A DNA stretch of 64,000 nucleotides from an uncultured Prevotella sp. (GCA_934272845.1 CAKQSF010000009.1:6035-70034); one strand, 5' to 3'. Positions 8,745 through 18,600 are shown, counted from the stretch's first letter. Notes: generated by a model not told the origin, from the sequence alone. Program-made: numbers and translations.

Positions 8745-8907
8745 ATCAATACAACAGTTTTATATAATGTATTCCATATAGTAACAATACGATAATACTC
8801 TTACGCACAACTATCATCTTTACGTTTGGAAATACTACTAATAGCCAATGTAAAGACGCAGCAAATCAATACGAAACCAGCATTAACCCTTCTCTATAAA
8901 AACAGAA

Positions 8908-8936
8908 AACCCTTCAGAGCATTACTCTGAAGGGTT
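8908..8936 (-). terminator. Terminator of the OmpA-like gene
   Basis: 12-bp hairpin (AACCCTTCAGAG / CTCTGAAGGGTT). On the minus strand it is followed by TTTTCTGTTTTT. It lies just past the stop at 8962. Confidence 0.85.
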
Positions 8937-8961
8937 ATATTGTTTAACTAAGAGTTATAAT

Positions 8962-10098
8962 TTACTTAGTAGTGTCGTTGAAGAGAGCAACACGGTTGAA
9001 CTCAACCTGATCGAAGAGTTTGTCTGTAGCACCAAGACCTTCAGTCTCGATACGGTCAGCAGCGATCTTGTACTTCTTAACGAGGATGTTCTTAACTGCG
9101 TTAGCACGAGCCTCAGAAATCTTCTGGTTAACTTCCTTAGAACCTTCTGGTGAAGCGTAACCTGAGATCTTAACCTTAGAATCCTTGTTGTTCTTCATGT
9201 ACTTAGCGATCATCTCGATGTTAGGAAGTTGGCTCTTCTCAACAACAGACTTACCCTGTGCGAATACAACAGATGGCTGGAGGTTAGCAACCTTAGCCTC
9301 AACTACTGGAGCTGGCTTGTTCTGGCAATCGTTAAGAGCCTTCTGGAGTTCAGCGATCTTAGCGTCCTTAGCGGCAGCAGAAGCCTTAGCAGCGTCTACG
9401 TCAGAACGGAGTGAGTTAATCTTAGCGTTGAGACCATCGATCTCAGACTGATCACGGAGCTGCTCGATAGCGAAGTTGTGCTTACCGTTAGAGCATCCGA
9501 ACTTGTAGTTAACACCAGCCTTAACTGAGAACACAGCGTCGTTGATGTTGTACTTGAAGCTGTTAACAGACTTGTCGTTAACATATACGAGAGAAGGCTC
9601 TACGTATGCCTGCCACTGCTTGTCACCACCGAAGTTGTAAGCGAAGTCAAGAGCAACCTTTGTATTAACGAAATCTTTATCAGATGGGAAAGCGTGTCCC
9701 CAACCGAAGCCACCGAGAGCGATTACTTCGAAGTTACGTGGCTCACCTTTGTAACCAGCGAAGAGGTTCATAAGGTTTGCAGTACCGAGGAGGTTTACGT
9801 CAAGACCATTAACGAAAGTCTTAGAAACCTGATAAGCGCAGTCACCCTTGTGAGCGTTGAAGTAAGCATCAGCCTCAAGTGCTACGCCAAATACTGTTGT
9901 GAAGTTCTTACCAGCGCGAATGCCGAACTGTGGAGCGAATACGTCGAAAGAACGATCACCTGTTACAGATGTAGATGCACCAGCATTTACACCAACATAG
10001 ATGTTGTCACCTGCCTTAGAAGCTGTAACTGCAGTCTTCTGAGCGCTTGCAGAAACTGCCATAGCAGCTGCTGCGATAAACATTGCAATCTTTTTCAT
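8962..10098 (-). CDS. OmpA-family outer-membrane porin with peptidoglycan-binding domain
   Basis: Abundant surface protein type that anchors the outer membrane to peptidoglycan. The signal peptide is residues 1-19 (ending SASA before Q20). Residues ~25-210 alternate like an 8-stranded beta-barrel. Residues ~212-262 form a heptad-rich Ala/Lys coiled coil (SEIDGLNAKINSLRSDVDAA) containing one Cys. The last ~100 residues are an OmpA domain with SGYASPEGSKEVNQKISEAR and RANAVKNILVKKYKI, matching the NxxLSxxRAxxV signature. The length (378 aa), a strong promoter and a terminator on either side indicate a highly expressed single-gene unit. Confidence 0.93.
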   Translation of the reverse strand: MKKIAMFIAAAAMAVSASAQKTAVTASKAGDNIYVGVNAGASTSVTGDRSFDVFAPQFGIRAGKNFTTVFGVALEADAYFNAHKGDCAYQVSKTFVNGLDVNLLGTANLMNLFAGYKGEPRNFEVIALGGFGWGHAFPSDKDFVNTKVALDFAYNFGGDKQWQAYVEPSLVYVNDKSVNSFKYNINDAVFSVKAGVNYKFGCSNGKHNFAIEQLRDQSEIDGLNAKINSLRSDVDAAKASAAAKDAKIAELQKALNDCQNKPAPVVEAKVANLQPSVVFAQGKSVVEKSQLPNIEMIAKYMKNNKDSKVKISGYASPEGSKEVNQKISEARANAVKNILVKKYKIAADRIETEGLGATDKLFDQVEFNRVALFNDTTK

Positions 10099-10227
10099 TG
10101 TAATAATAATAAGAAGATTTTGAAAATATTATCTTTGCCATTTAACAAATGATTACCGTTTAAAGTACACTATCTTACAGTTTCAGTTTTAACCTTTCGT
10201 ACAACGGCTTCTCATCGTTTTGTGCTG

Positions 10228-10258
10228 CAAAATTACTATAAACCTTTCAGTCAAACAA
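10228..10258 (-). promoter_or_regulatory. Promoter of the OmpA-like gene
   Basis: On the minus strand, TAATTTTG (10235-10228) fits the -7 box. A TTTG -33 box lies 16-17 bp upstream (complement of 10252-10255). This gives a leader of about 120 nt before the ATG at 10098. Nothing else is recognisable between here and the divergent promoter at 10417. Confidence 0.65.
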
Positions 10259-10416
10259 AACTTTTATATAAACAAAAGCACATATTACCTCTTTTCTTGA
10301 TGTATATCAACAAAACCGACCATACATAGCAGAAAAACTATAGCAATTACTATCAGTTTTTAACTTTATAACTACGAAAAGGGGTACTTAATAGTAGGTT
10401 ATTGAAAAAAAATTAT

Positions 10417-10424
10417 TAATTTTG
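10417..10424 (+). promoter_or_regulatory. -7 box for the YfhO/glycosidase operon
   Basis: TAATTTTG fits TAnnTTTG. It is divergent from the OmpA promoter and about 100 bp upstream of the proposed start at 10527. Confidence 0.55.
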
Positions 10425-10526
10425 CATTTCGTAAACACCTTATTATACACAGGGAAAGAGTAAGAAAGGTTGTTTCAAAGCCTATCACAAGAAATACGAA
10501 AACAAAACAAAAATACATTTATACAC

Positions 10527-13055
10527 GTGAACACACTAAAACGCTTTATCCCAGATGTGCTGATGATAATACTCTTCGCGGTAATATCATTCGCCTATTT
10601 CTACCCTGCCGACACGGAGGGACGTATTCTTTACAGGCATGATTCCTCTGCCGGACGCGGTCTTGGACATGAAACAAGTGAGTATCAAGAGGCAACAGGT
10701 GAGGTCTCTCGCTGGACGAACTCTGTCTTTTCTGGTATGCCTACCTATCAGACCGCTCCATCATACGACTCTACAAGCCTTCTTTCTGACATCATGCAGG
10801 CTTACCACCTGTGGCTTCCTGAGAACGTATGGTTAGTCTTCGCCTATCTCTTAGGCTTCTACATTCTGCTGCGTGCCTTCGATTTTCGTTGGTATCTCGC
10901 CACTCTTGGTGCCATAGTATGGGCTTTCAGCAGTTATTTCTTTATTATCATCGCCGCTGGTCACCTTTGGAAGGTCATGGCTTTGGCATATCTCCCTCCT
11001 ATGATTGCTGGTATTCTGCTCGCCTATCGTGGCAAATACCTGGCAGGCCTTGCCGTTACTGGCATCTTCACCGCTTTTGAAATCAACGCCAACCACGTGC
11101 AGATGACGTATTATTACTTCTTCATCATCCTCTGCCTTGCAATCGGTTTCCTTGTCGACGCCATCCGTCAGAAGCGTTACATGCACTTCATTAAGGCATC
11201 CGCGGTATGTCTTGTTGGTGGTGCATTGGGTGTTTTGGTTAACATTTCTAACCTTTACCATACATGGGAGTACCAAAACGAGTCCATGCGCGGCAAGAGC
11301 GAACTGGTTAAGAAGAATACCGCCAATCAGACATCGAGCGGTCTTGAGCGCGACTACATAACGCAATGGAGTTACGGTATAGATGAGACATGGACTCTCC
11401 TTGTGCCCGATGCCAAGGGTGGTTCGTCCATGAACCCTGTCAGTGCATGTAAGGCCGCGCAAGAAAAGGGCGACCCTATGTACATACAGATATACCAGCA
11501 ACTCGGACAATACTGGGGAGAACAACCCGGAACGAGCGGTCCTGTCTACGTAGGTGCCTTCGTCCTGATGCTGTTCATTCTCGGACTGTTTATTGTTAAA
11601 GGCTCTGTTAAGTGGGCATTACTCGCTGCCACCATACTGAGTATAACTCTTTCATGGGGTAAGAACATGATGTGGCTGACGGACTTCTTCATTGACTACG
11701 TTCCGATGTACGCCAAGTTCCGCACCGTTGCTTCCATCCTCGTAGTGGCAGAGTTCACCATTCCTTTGCTCGGCATGCTTGCCTTGAAACGTATCGTTGA
11801 CGAACCCGACTGCGTAGTGGGTCACATAGCAGGCAAGAAAGTCAACTGGCTCTACGTTTCCTTTGCCCTTACTGGTGGTATCGCAGCCCTGTTCGCATTA
11901 ATGCCAACCGTCTTCTTCGATTCATTCATCTCCAGCGCAGAGATGAGAGCAATGAGCGGAATACCTCAGGAGCAACTCTCTCCGTTGCTTTCTAACCTGC
12001 AGAGCATACGTATCGCTACCTTCACCGCTGACTGCTGGCGTTCTTTCTTCATCATACTTGTATGTACTGCTGCCATGGTGGTTTACCGAATGAAGAAGAT
12101 TAACGCCATGATTATGGTTGGTATTATCGCCGTTGTATGTCTTGTTGACATGTGGAGCGTCAACAAACGCTATCTTAACGATGATATGTTCGTAAGCAAG
12201 AGCATGCGCACCGCACCGGTTGAGCCAACGCAGACTGACCAGATTATTCTGCAGGACAAGTCACTCGACTACCGCGTACTTAACCTCGCAAGCAACACAT
12301 TCAACGAGAACGAGACCTCATACTTCCACAAATCTATCGGTGGTTACCACCCAGCAAAGTTGCGTCGCTATCAGGAACTCATCGAGGCGTATATCTCTCC
12401 TGAGATGCAAGGGGCATTTGGTGCCATTGTTCAGGCACAGGGTGACATGAATAAGGTAAACACCGACAGCGTAATGCCTGTGCTCAATATGCTCAACACG
12501 AAGTATCTTATTCTCCCATTACAGGGCGGCCAGACCACACCTGTCATGAACCCAGGGGCTATGGGCAACGCATGGTTCGTATCAGAGGTTAAATATGTTG
12601 ACAATGCTAATCAGGAATTAGACGGCATAAAGAACATTAACCTGCACCAGACTGCTGTTGCTGACAAGAAGTTTGAGTCTATTCTCGGCAAGAGCGTACC
12701 ACAGGACAGCACTTCAAGCGTAAAGATTACGAAATACTTACCTAACGAACTGCGTTACGACATACAGTCAGCGAACGGTGGTGTGATTGTCTTCTCTGAG
12801 ATTTATTACCCAGGATGGACCGCTACTGTTGACGGAAAACCTGTTGAAGTGGGCCGTGTAAACTATGTTCTTCGTGCCATCAACGTGAAAGGCGGCTATC
12901 ACAAGGTTAAGTTAGAATTCCGCCCTGAGACTGTTACCAACACTGAGAGCATCGCCTTCGTGGCACTTGCTTTGCTGTTTATTCTTGTAGTGTATGTCGT
13001 AGGCGTTCAATACAAGAAACACAAAGCAGAAAATGCCACTGCAACTGAAGCATGA
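10527..13055 (+). CDS. YfhO-family integral membrane protein
   Basis: Large polytopic inner-membrane protein (842 aa from the chosen start). The N-terminal two thirds carry about 12-13 hydrophobic spans, as in GT-C-fold/YfhO proteins implicated in glycosylating cell-wall polymers or proteins. A periplasmic globular part follows (around residues 560-800, with YYPGWTATVDGKPV), then a last span near the C-terminus. Typical Bacteroidota family segments are FAYFYPADTEGRILYRHDSS near the start and FSGMPTYQ. No ATG precedes the first hydrophobic span in frame. I place the start at GTG 10527 because it puts the basic segment (VNTLKRF) just before TM1; TTG 10470 would add 19 residues. It overlaps the next gene by 4 bp. 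Function is inferred from the family. Confidence 0.82.
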   Translation: MNTLKRFIPDVLMIILFAVISFAYFYPADTEGRILYRHDSSAGRGLGHETSEYQEATGEVSRWTNSVFSGMPTYQTAPSYDSTSLLSDIMQAYHLWLPENVWLVFAYLLGFYILLRAFDFRWYLATLGAIVWAFSSYFFIIIAAGHLWKVMALAYLPPMIAGILLAYRGKYLAGLAVTGIFTAFEINANHVQMTYYYFFIILCLAIGFLVDAIRQKRYMHFIKASAVCLVGGALGVLVNISNLYHTWEYQNESMRGKSELVKKNTANQTSSGLERDYITQWSYGIDETWTLLVPDAKGGSSMNPVSACKAAQEKGDPMYIQIYQQLGQYWGEQPGTSGPVYVGAFVLMLFILGLFIVKGSVKWALLAATILSITLSWGKNMMWLTDFFIDYVPMYAKFRTVASILVVAEFTIPLLGMLALKRIVDEPDCVVGHIAGKKVNWLYVSFALTGGIAALFALMPTVFFDSFISSAEMRAMSGIPQEQLSPLLSNLQSIRIATFTADCWRSFFIILVCTAAMVVYRMKKINAMIMVGIIAVVCLVDMWSVNKRYLNDDMFVSKSMRTAPVEPTQTDQIILQDKSLDYRVLNLASNTFNENETSYFHKSIGGYHPAKLRRYQELIEAYISPEMQGAFGAIVQAQGDMNKVNTDSVMPVLNMLNTKYLILPLQGGQTTPVMNPGAMGNAWFVSEVKYVDNANQELDGIKNINLHQTAVADKKFESILGKSVPQDSTSSVKITKYLPNELRYDIQSANGGVIVFSEIYYPGWTATVDGKPVEVGRVNYVLRAINVKGGYHKVKLEFRPETVTNTESIAFVALALLFILVVYVVGVQYKKHKAENATATEA

Positions 13056-14542
13056 TAACACCTTATTTATATATATACGCGCGTAGGCTCAGCATCACCT
13101 TGGTGCTGTGCCTCACCTTTCTCTTCGCCCAAGGCGCACGCCAATGGCAGTTGCAGGTATCAGAAAACAGCCGCTATCTGCAATATGCTGACGGCACGCC
13201 CTTCTTCTGGTTAGGCGACACTGGTTGGCTCCTTCCTCAGTCGCTCAACCGCGGTGAGGTTAAGGGTTACCTCTCTACATGCGTCAAGAACGGCTTCAAC
13301 GTGGTGCAGGTACAGACCATCTGTGGCGTACCCTGCGTCAATGCCTACGGTCAACTGTCTAATGTCTCACGTCAAAATCCATGGGACTTCTCCACAATAG
13401 ACCGCGAGGGTACTTACGGTTACTGGGACCACATGGACTACATCGTCAAGGAAGCAGAGCAACAGGGCGTATATATCGCCATGGTCTGCATCTGGGGCGG
13501 TCTCGTTAAGGGTGGAGCAATGGACGAAGCCGGGGCAAAAGCCTACGGAGAATTCCTCGCCAAGCGTTACAAAAACAACCCTAACATCATCTGGGTGATA
13601 GGTGGTGACATACAGGGGGACGTAAAACGCAACGTGTGGGAGACGCTTGCGCTGACTATCAAGTCGATAGACCAACGTCACCTCATGACTTATCACCCTC
13701 GCGGACGTTACACCTCCGCCAAATGGTGGTCAAAGGCGGAATGGATTGACTTCCACACCTATCAGTCTGGTCACCGTGCCTACGGTCAGCGCATGGGCAA
13801 CAAGGTCTATCCTATCCCCGATAACACTGAGGAGGACTGCTGGATGTACGTTGACTCTACATGGGCATACAAACCCATTAAGCCTGTGCTCGATAGCGAA
13901 CCTTCATACGAGGATATCCCCGTAGGACTGCATTTCCCCGATGGTCCCCGATGGAAGGCAAGCGACGTTAGGCGTTACGCCTACTGGGACGTATTTGCTG
14001 GTGCTTGCGGTCACACCTATGGGCACAACGCCATAATGCAGATGCACTCTCCTGGCAAGGCGGTGGCTTATGCAAGCACGAGCAAGGCGTGGTATGAGGC
14101 GCAACAGGATTCGGGCTATACTCAGATGAAGTACCTCAAAGCATTGATGCTGTCACTGCCATACTTCGACCGTATTCCTGACCAAAGCATTGTGTACTCT
14201 GGCAACGGAACACGCTACGACCGTCTCACCGCTACTCGCGGAGAGGACTACCTGTTAGTCTACAACTATACGTCTCGCGACATGAACCTTGACCTCTCAA
14301 AGGTTTCGGGTAAAAAGAAGAACGTTTGGTGGATGGACTGTCAAACTGGTGACATCACCTTCCTCGGCACCTTCGGCAACGGTAAGCATACGTTTAAGGC
14401 GCAAAAGGCTTCCAACAGCACGCTGCCCATCAACGATGGTGTACTCATTGCCATTGATTCTACGAAGGGATACATCACCCCAAGTCAGCGAAACATACTC
14501 GTTCCCGTGAAAGAAGAGGCTAAAAAGGATCTAACGGAATAA
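13052..14542 (+). CDS. Secreted glycoside hydrolase, GH140/DUF4038-type (apiosidase-like)
   Basis: Predicted exported glycosidase with an N-terminal hydrophobic signal (residues 12-29, ending FAQGA). The DUF4038 TIM-barrel (about residues 31-380) begins LQYADGTPFFWLGDTGW. Putative catalytic residues are Asp186 in WVIGGD and Glu282 in VLDSEPSYE, positions typical of characterised GH140 enzymes that release apiose from rhamnogalacturonan II. The C-terminal ~90 residues form a collagen-binding-2-like beta domain. ATGA overlap with the YfhO gene suggests translational coupling. With the PL11 lyase it supports pectin as a target. Exact substrate unproven. Confidence 0.85.
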   Translation: MITPYLYIYARRLSITLVLCLTFLFAQGARQWQLQVSENSRYLQYADGTPFFWLGDTGWLLPQSLNRGEVKGYLSTCVKNGFNVVQVQTICGVPCVNAYGQLSNVSRQNPWDFSTIDREGTYGYWDHMDYIVKEAEQQGVYIAMVCIWGGLVKGGAMDEAGAKAYGEFLAKRYKNNPNIIWVIGGDIQGDVKRNVWETLALTIKSIDQRHLMTYHPRGRYTSAKWWSKAEWIDFHTYQSGHRAYGQRMGNKVYPIPDNTEEDCWMYVDSTWAYKPIKPVLDSEPSYEDIPVGLHFPDGPRWKASDVRRYAYWDVFAGACGHTYGHNAIMQMHSPGKAVAYASTSKAWYEAQQDSGYTQMKYLKALMLSLPYFDRIPDQSIVYSGNGTRYDRLTATRGEDYLLVYNYTSRDMNLDLSKVSGKKKNVWWMDCQTGDITFLGTFGNGKHTFKAQKASNSTLPINDGVLIAIDSTKGYITPSQRNILVPVKEEAKKDLTE

Positions 14543-14555
14543 CAAAAGGCAGTAG

Positions 14556-14601
14556 CCATAAAAAAACTAAACAACTAAACAACTAAACAACAAGATAACA
14601 A
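14556..14601 (+). repeat. AACTAAACA short-repeat leader before fabG
   Basis: AACTAAACA recurs at a 9-bp spacing just before the start codon. Similar leaders precede gldK (16990-17056) and gldL (18515-18600). No Shine-Dalgarno is present. Confidence 0.7.
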
Positions 14602-15333
14602 ATGAAATACGCACTCGTAACAGGAGGCTCACGCGGACTCGGTCGCGCAGTATGCCTCAAACTCGCAGAAATGGGAATCCCCGTAGTGATTAACTACCAG
14701 TCTAACCAGGCAGCCGCCGAAGAGGTGAAGGCTTTGGTAGAGGCTAAGGGCGTAAAGGCTGAACTTTTACAGTTTAATGTAGGTGACATGGAGGCTGTTG
14801 ACAAAGCCCTCGACCAGTGGGAGGCTGAGCATCCTGATGACTACATCGCTTACCTGCTGAACAATGCGGGCATTCGTCGCGACAACATGATGTTCATGAT
14901 GCCTGCCGAAGACTGGCACGCGGTTATCAATACATCGCTCAACGGCTTCTATTACGTTACTCGTAAACTCCTGCCTAAGATGATGATGCGCAAGCACGGT
15001 GGTCGTATCGTCAACATGGCGTCACTCTCTGGACTGAAAGGTCTGCCAGGCCAGACTAACTACAGTGCTACAAAGGCTGCGCTCATCGGTGCCACAAAGG
15101 CACTCTCACAGGAGGTAGCAGCACGCAACGTGACGGTGAACGCCGTAGCACCAGGCTTCATAGAGTCTGACATGACGAAGGATTTGCCTGTTGACGAACT
15201 TAAGCAACAAGTGCCAATGAAACGTTTTGGCAAACCAGAAGAGGTGGCAGAACTCGTTGGCTTCCTTATGTCTGACGCTTCATCATACATCACTGGCGAG
15301 GTTATCTCTATCAACGGTGGACTTTACACATAG
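14602..15333 (+). CDS. fabG: 3-oxoacyl-ACP reductase, FabG-like SDR
   Basis: NADPH-dependent short-chain reductase of the fatty-acid (or polyene) elongation cycle, cytoplasmic. Length of 243 aa is typical. The cofactor motif TGGSRGLG is at 7-14 and NNAG at 87-90. The catalytic triad is Ser141, Tyr154 (NYSATKAA) and Lys158. The C-terminus has PGFIESDMT and the SSYITGEVISINGGLYT ending. It stands alone between the glycosidase gene and a strong terminator, without other fab genes, so it may be a second FabG copy. The start is the first ATG after the A-rich leader. Confidence 0.92.
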   Translation: MKYALVTGGSRGLGRAVCLKLAEMGIPVVINYQSNQAAAEEVKALVEAKGVKAELLQFNVGDMEAVDKALDQWEAEHPDDYIAYLLNNAGIRRDNMMFMMPAEDWHAVINTSLNGFYYVTRKLLPKMMMRKHGGRIVNMASLSGLKGLPGQTNYSATKAALIGATKALSQEVAARNVTVNAVAPGFIESDMTKDLPVDELKQQVPMKRFGKPEEVAELVGFLMSDASSYITGEVISINGGLYT

Positions 15334-15361
15334 TCCTTCTGCTTTACACACAGAAATATTT

Positions 15362-15399
15362 CAAAATGTCACGGAATAGCATTATTCCGTGACATTTTG
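15362..15399 (+). terminator. Terminator after fabG
   Basis: 16-bp perfect hairpin (CAAAATGTCACGGAAT / ATTCCGTGACATTTTG) followed by TTTTTACG. Confidence 0.9.
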
Positions 15400-15540
15400 T
15401 TTTTACGCACCTCTCCGTGGCTTGAATATTCAGAAATACTTAACATTTTATTCTGAATACCGCAATCACGCCAACTACCGTATCACGCTTATAATCAAAC
15501 CCTTATCCTTTTACGTATATTCCATCCGTATAAAAAAGCC

Positions 15541-15627
15541 TTATAATCAGGGCCTAATTACAAAACTATCAGGCACAAATCACTCTGTAAAAGCATAGTG
15601 ATTACAACGTAAAAGCAGCCTAATTAC
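15541..15627. repeat. Dispersed 22-bp palindromic repeats, locus 1 (4 units)
   Basis: Units end at 15561, 15583, 15605 and 15627, each 22 bp and ending in ATTAC or ATCAC. The fullest contains GGGCCTAATTAC. The family consensus across loci is near-palindromic, GTAATTTGGGCCTAATTAC. The rest of the 15400-15909 gap is AT-rich with nothing else recognisable. Confidence 0.75.
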
Positions 15628-15909
15628 TTTTTAAGGCATAGAAAACACGCAAAAATGATTATTTTATGCTTGTTTTATCACACACAACACGCCATTTCAT
15701 CTCTATTTCGTCTCACAAAGTAGAGATTCAATATTTTTCATTATGTCATAATTATGCGTCTTTATTATTCAAAGTGTCAAACCGTGCTACAACGCATAAG
15801 TGACGGTATAAAAAGGAAATCAAATTGCCTTTTGAGCATTACCACAACACCGCAATACCACTTTTAAGAGTTTTTAACATCAACATTTAAAAGAAGTAGG
15901 TAATAAATC

Positions 15910-16911
15910 ATGTACCTTTTACGTTTTATTATTGTGAGAAAGTATACAAACGTCATATTGCCAAAGATAGTGAGGGCCTTCAAAGGTATCTTACTCGCTA
16001 CTGGTATAGCATTTACCCCCAATGCAATTCATGCACAGTACGACCCATATTTCTCTCATTACTTCGACATGCAAACCACATTTAACCCTGCCGCAGCGGG
16101 CAAACAGTCGAAGTTAAACATCACGGGAGCATACGCCATGTCACTGGCTGGCTTTGAGAATGCTCCGCAAACGATGCTCTTCTCGGGCGACATGCCATTC
16201 GTAGCAATGAAGAACATACACGGCGTGGGACTACAACTGATGAACGACAAACTGGGTTTGTTCTCTCATCAACGCATATCGCTGCAATACGCCCTACGCA
16301 AACAACTCGGAGGAGGTACCTTGGCAGTGGGTCTGCAACCTGGTATTATCACTGAGAAATTTAACGGTTCGGGAATAGACCTAGACGATGAGTCTGACCC
16401 GGCATTCTCAAAAAGCGACATCAACGGCAACACTTTCGACATTGCCGTGGGTCTACATTACTCCAGAGCCAACTGGTACGTTGGTCTGAGCGCGCAACAT
16501 CTTACTGGGCCTACGGTAGAATTAGGCGAGACTAACGAACTGAAGATTGACCCTACATTCTACATTACGGGCGGTATGGACTTCCAACTGCCTAACCCTT
16601 TGATGAAGGTGGCTACCTCTGCAATAGTGAGAAGCGACGGTGTGGCATATCGTGGCGACATCACAGGCAGGCTGGTCTACAACTACCAAGGGCGTATGTT
16701 CTACGCTGGCGCCACCTACAGCCCCACCAACTCGGTAACGATACTGGCAGGAGGACAGTTCCAGGGAGTGATGCTAGGATATTCTTTCGAGATGTATACC
16801 AACGGTATCAGCATGCGCAACGGTTCACACGAACTGTTCGTGGGATACCAAATGGATGTAAACCTCAGCAAGAAAGGCAAGAACAGACACCAAACTACGA
16901 GGACACTATAG
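15910..16911 (+). CDS. porP: PorP/SprF-family type IX secretion outer-membrane protein
   Basis: Outer-membrane beta-barrel of the PorP/SprF family, which works with the T9SS translocon or anchors cargo. Length is 333 aa. A rather long N-terminus precedes a hydrophobic signal around residues 26-42 (ending NAIHA before Q43). The mature start YDPYFSHYFDMQTTFNPAAAG is the family hallmark (YxxNxxxxNPAxAG-like). Alternating beta-strands follow, and the protein ends ELFVGYQMDVNL. It is the first gene of the porP-gldKLMN cluster and lies 145 bp upstream of gldK. An internal ATG is not needed, but the true start could be a little further in. Confidence 0.93.
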   Translation: MYLLRFIIVRKYTNVILPKIVRAFKGILLATGIAFTPNAIHAQYDPYFSHYFDMQTTFNPAAAGKQSKLNITGAYAMSLAGFENAPQTMLFSGDMPFVAMKNIHGVGLQLMNDKLGLFSHQRISLQYALRKQLGGGTLAVGLQPGIITEKFNGSGIDLDDESDPAFSKSDINGNTFDIAVGLHYSRANWYVGLSAQHLTGPTVELGETNELKIDPTFYITGGMDFQLPNPLMKVATSAIVRSDGVAYRGDITGRLVYNYQGRMFYAGATYSPTNSVTILAGGQFQGVMLGYSFEMYTNGISMRNGSHELFVGYQMDVNLSKKGKNRHQTTRTL

Positions 16912-16989
16912 ATATAACAACGATACTAACAGTAAGTTAAGCGGTTCCTCATACAATGGCGTTTCTACACTACTCGCCTACACGAAGCG

Positions 16990-17056
16990 ACTAAACAACT
17001 AAACAACAAAAAAACTAAACAACTAAACAACAAAGAAACTAAACAACAATCAAAGC
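16990..17056 (+). repeat. AACTAAACAAC short-repeat leader before gldK
   Basis: Two and a half copies of a ~26-bp block built from ACTAAACAAC words immediately precede the gldK ATG. The block is A-rich, has no Shine-Dalgarno, and matches the leaders of fabG and gldL. Confidence 0.7.
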
Positions 17057-18514
17057 ATGAACATAAAGAATACAGCACTACAACTCTGCACCCTTATGGC
17101 GGTGGCACTGCTCAGCAGTTGCTTCGGCGGTAAACTTACTGGCACGCAGATGGGCGGAGAAGTAACCGGCTACGGCAGCGGTAGGGGCTTCCAGGAGCCT
17201 ACACCATACGGCATGACAATGGTTAACCGCGGCTCGCTGCGCATGGGACTGGAGAAGAAAGACAGTCTCTGGGGCGTCAGCACGCCTACAAAAGATATCT
17301 CTGTTGATGGCTTCTGGATGGACGAGACTGAGGTTTCTAACGCAAAATACAGACAATTCGTAATGTGGGTACGCGACAGCATTCTCAGAACTCGCCTTGC
17401 TGACCCAGCATACGGTGGAGATGAGACCTACATGATTACGGAAGATAAAAATGGCGAACCTGTAACACCTCACCTTAACTGGAAAAAACAACTGCCTCGC
17501 AAACCTAACGAGGACGAACTGAGGGCTATAGAGAGCCTCTACAAGGTTAACCCCGTAACGGGCGAGAAACTGCTCGACGCTGACCAGTTAAACTATAGAT
17601 ACGAGATTTATGATTATACTACGGCGGCTCTGCGTAAGAATCGCCTTGACGCTGCACAGCGTAACCTCAACACCGATGTTACAGTGAACCCTGACGAGGT
17701 TGTGATGATTTCTAAGGATACGGCATACGTGGATGACGAGGGACGAATAGTACGCGAGACTATCAACCGTCCACTCTCTGGACCATGGGACTTCCTCAAC
17801 ACGTATATCGTCAACGTATATCCTGATACCACATGTTGGGTGAACGACTTCCCTAACAGTGATAACGAGGTTTACCTGCGTAACTACTTCTCTAACCCTA
17901 CGTTCAATGACTATCCTGTTGTTGGCGTGACATGGGAGCAGGCCAATGCCTTCTGCGCTTGGCGCACGGACTACCTGCTGAAGGGACTTAACGGTGCCGC
18001 TAAGTTCATACAACGCTATCGCCTGCCAACAGAGGCTGAATGGGAATTTGCTGCAAGAGGGAAGGACGGCACGGAGTTCCCATGGGAGAACGACGACGTG
18101 AAGAATGGCGACGGATGTTTCTTCGCCAACTTTAAGCCTGACAGAGGCAACTACACTAAGGATGGTAACCTCATAACATCTAAGACTGGAATATACGCTG
18201 CAAATAGCAACGGACTCTATGATATGGCTGGTAACGTGGCAGAATGGACCTCTACCATCTACACGGAGGCTGGTGTTGACGCCATGAACGACCTCAACCC
18301 GCAGTTGGAATATAAGGCTGCGAAGGAAGACCCATACCGTTTAAAAAAGAAATCTGTACGAGGTGGCTCTTGGAAAGACCCAGAGAGTTTTATCCGTTCG
18401 GCATGGAGAACATGGGAATATCAAAACCAACCACGTTCTTACATAGGCTTCCGATGCGTGCGTTCACTCGCAAGTTCTGCTAGCATGAACGCTAAAGGTA
18501 AGAAAAGAAGATAA
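17057..18514 (+). CDS. gldK: Type IX secretion lipoprotein GldK/PorK
   Basis: Outer-membrane lipoprotein that forms the periplasmic PorK-PorN ring of the T9SS. The lipobox LLSSC gives Cys22. The rest is a formylglycine-generating-enzyme (SUMF)-like fold: an early LRMGLEKKDSLWGVSTPTK and GFWMDETEVSNAKYRQF, then RLPTEAEWEFAARG, GNVAEWT, VRGGSWKDPESFIRSAWR and IGFRCVRS near the end. Length of 485 aa agrees with GldK. Gene order porP-gldK-gldL-gldM-gldN is the canonical one. It is followed by another A-rich repeated leader, then gldL. Confidence 0.95.
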   Translation: MNIKNTALQLCTLMAVALLSSCFGGKLTGTQMGGEVTGYGSGRGFQEPTPYGMTMVNRGSLRMGLEKKDSLWGVSTPTKDISVDGFWMDETEVSNAKYRQFVMWVRDSILRTRLADPAYGGDETYMITEDKNGEPVTPHLNWKKQLPRKPNEDELRAIESLYKVNPVTGEKLLDADQLNYRYEIYDYTTAALRKNRLDAAQRNLNTDVTVNPDEVVMISKDTAYVDDEGRIVRETINRPLSGPWDFLNTYIVNVYPDTTCWVNDFPNSDNEVYLRNYFSNPTFNDYPVVGVTWEQANAFCAWRTDYLLKGLNGAAKFIQRYRLPTEAEWEFAARGKDGTEFPWENDDVKNGDGCFFANFKPDRGNYTKDGNLITSKTGIYAANSNGLYDMAGNVAEWTSTIYTEAGVDAMNDLNPQLEYKAAKEDPYRLKKKSVRGGSWKDPESFIRSAWRTWEYQNQPRSYIGFRCVRSLASSASMNAKGKKRR

Positions 18515-18600
18515 ACAACCAGACCACTAAACAACCAAAATACCAAAACACTTAACAACTAAACGACCAAAACACTAAACCTCTAAACGACAAAACGACA

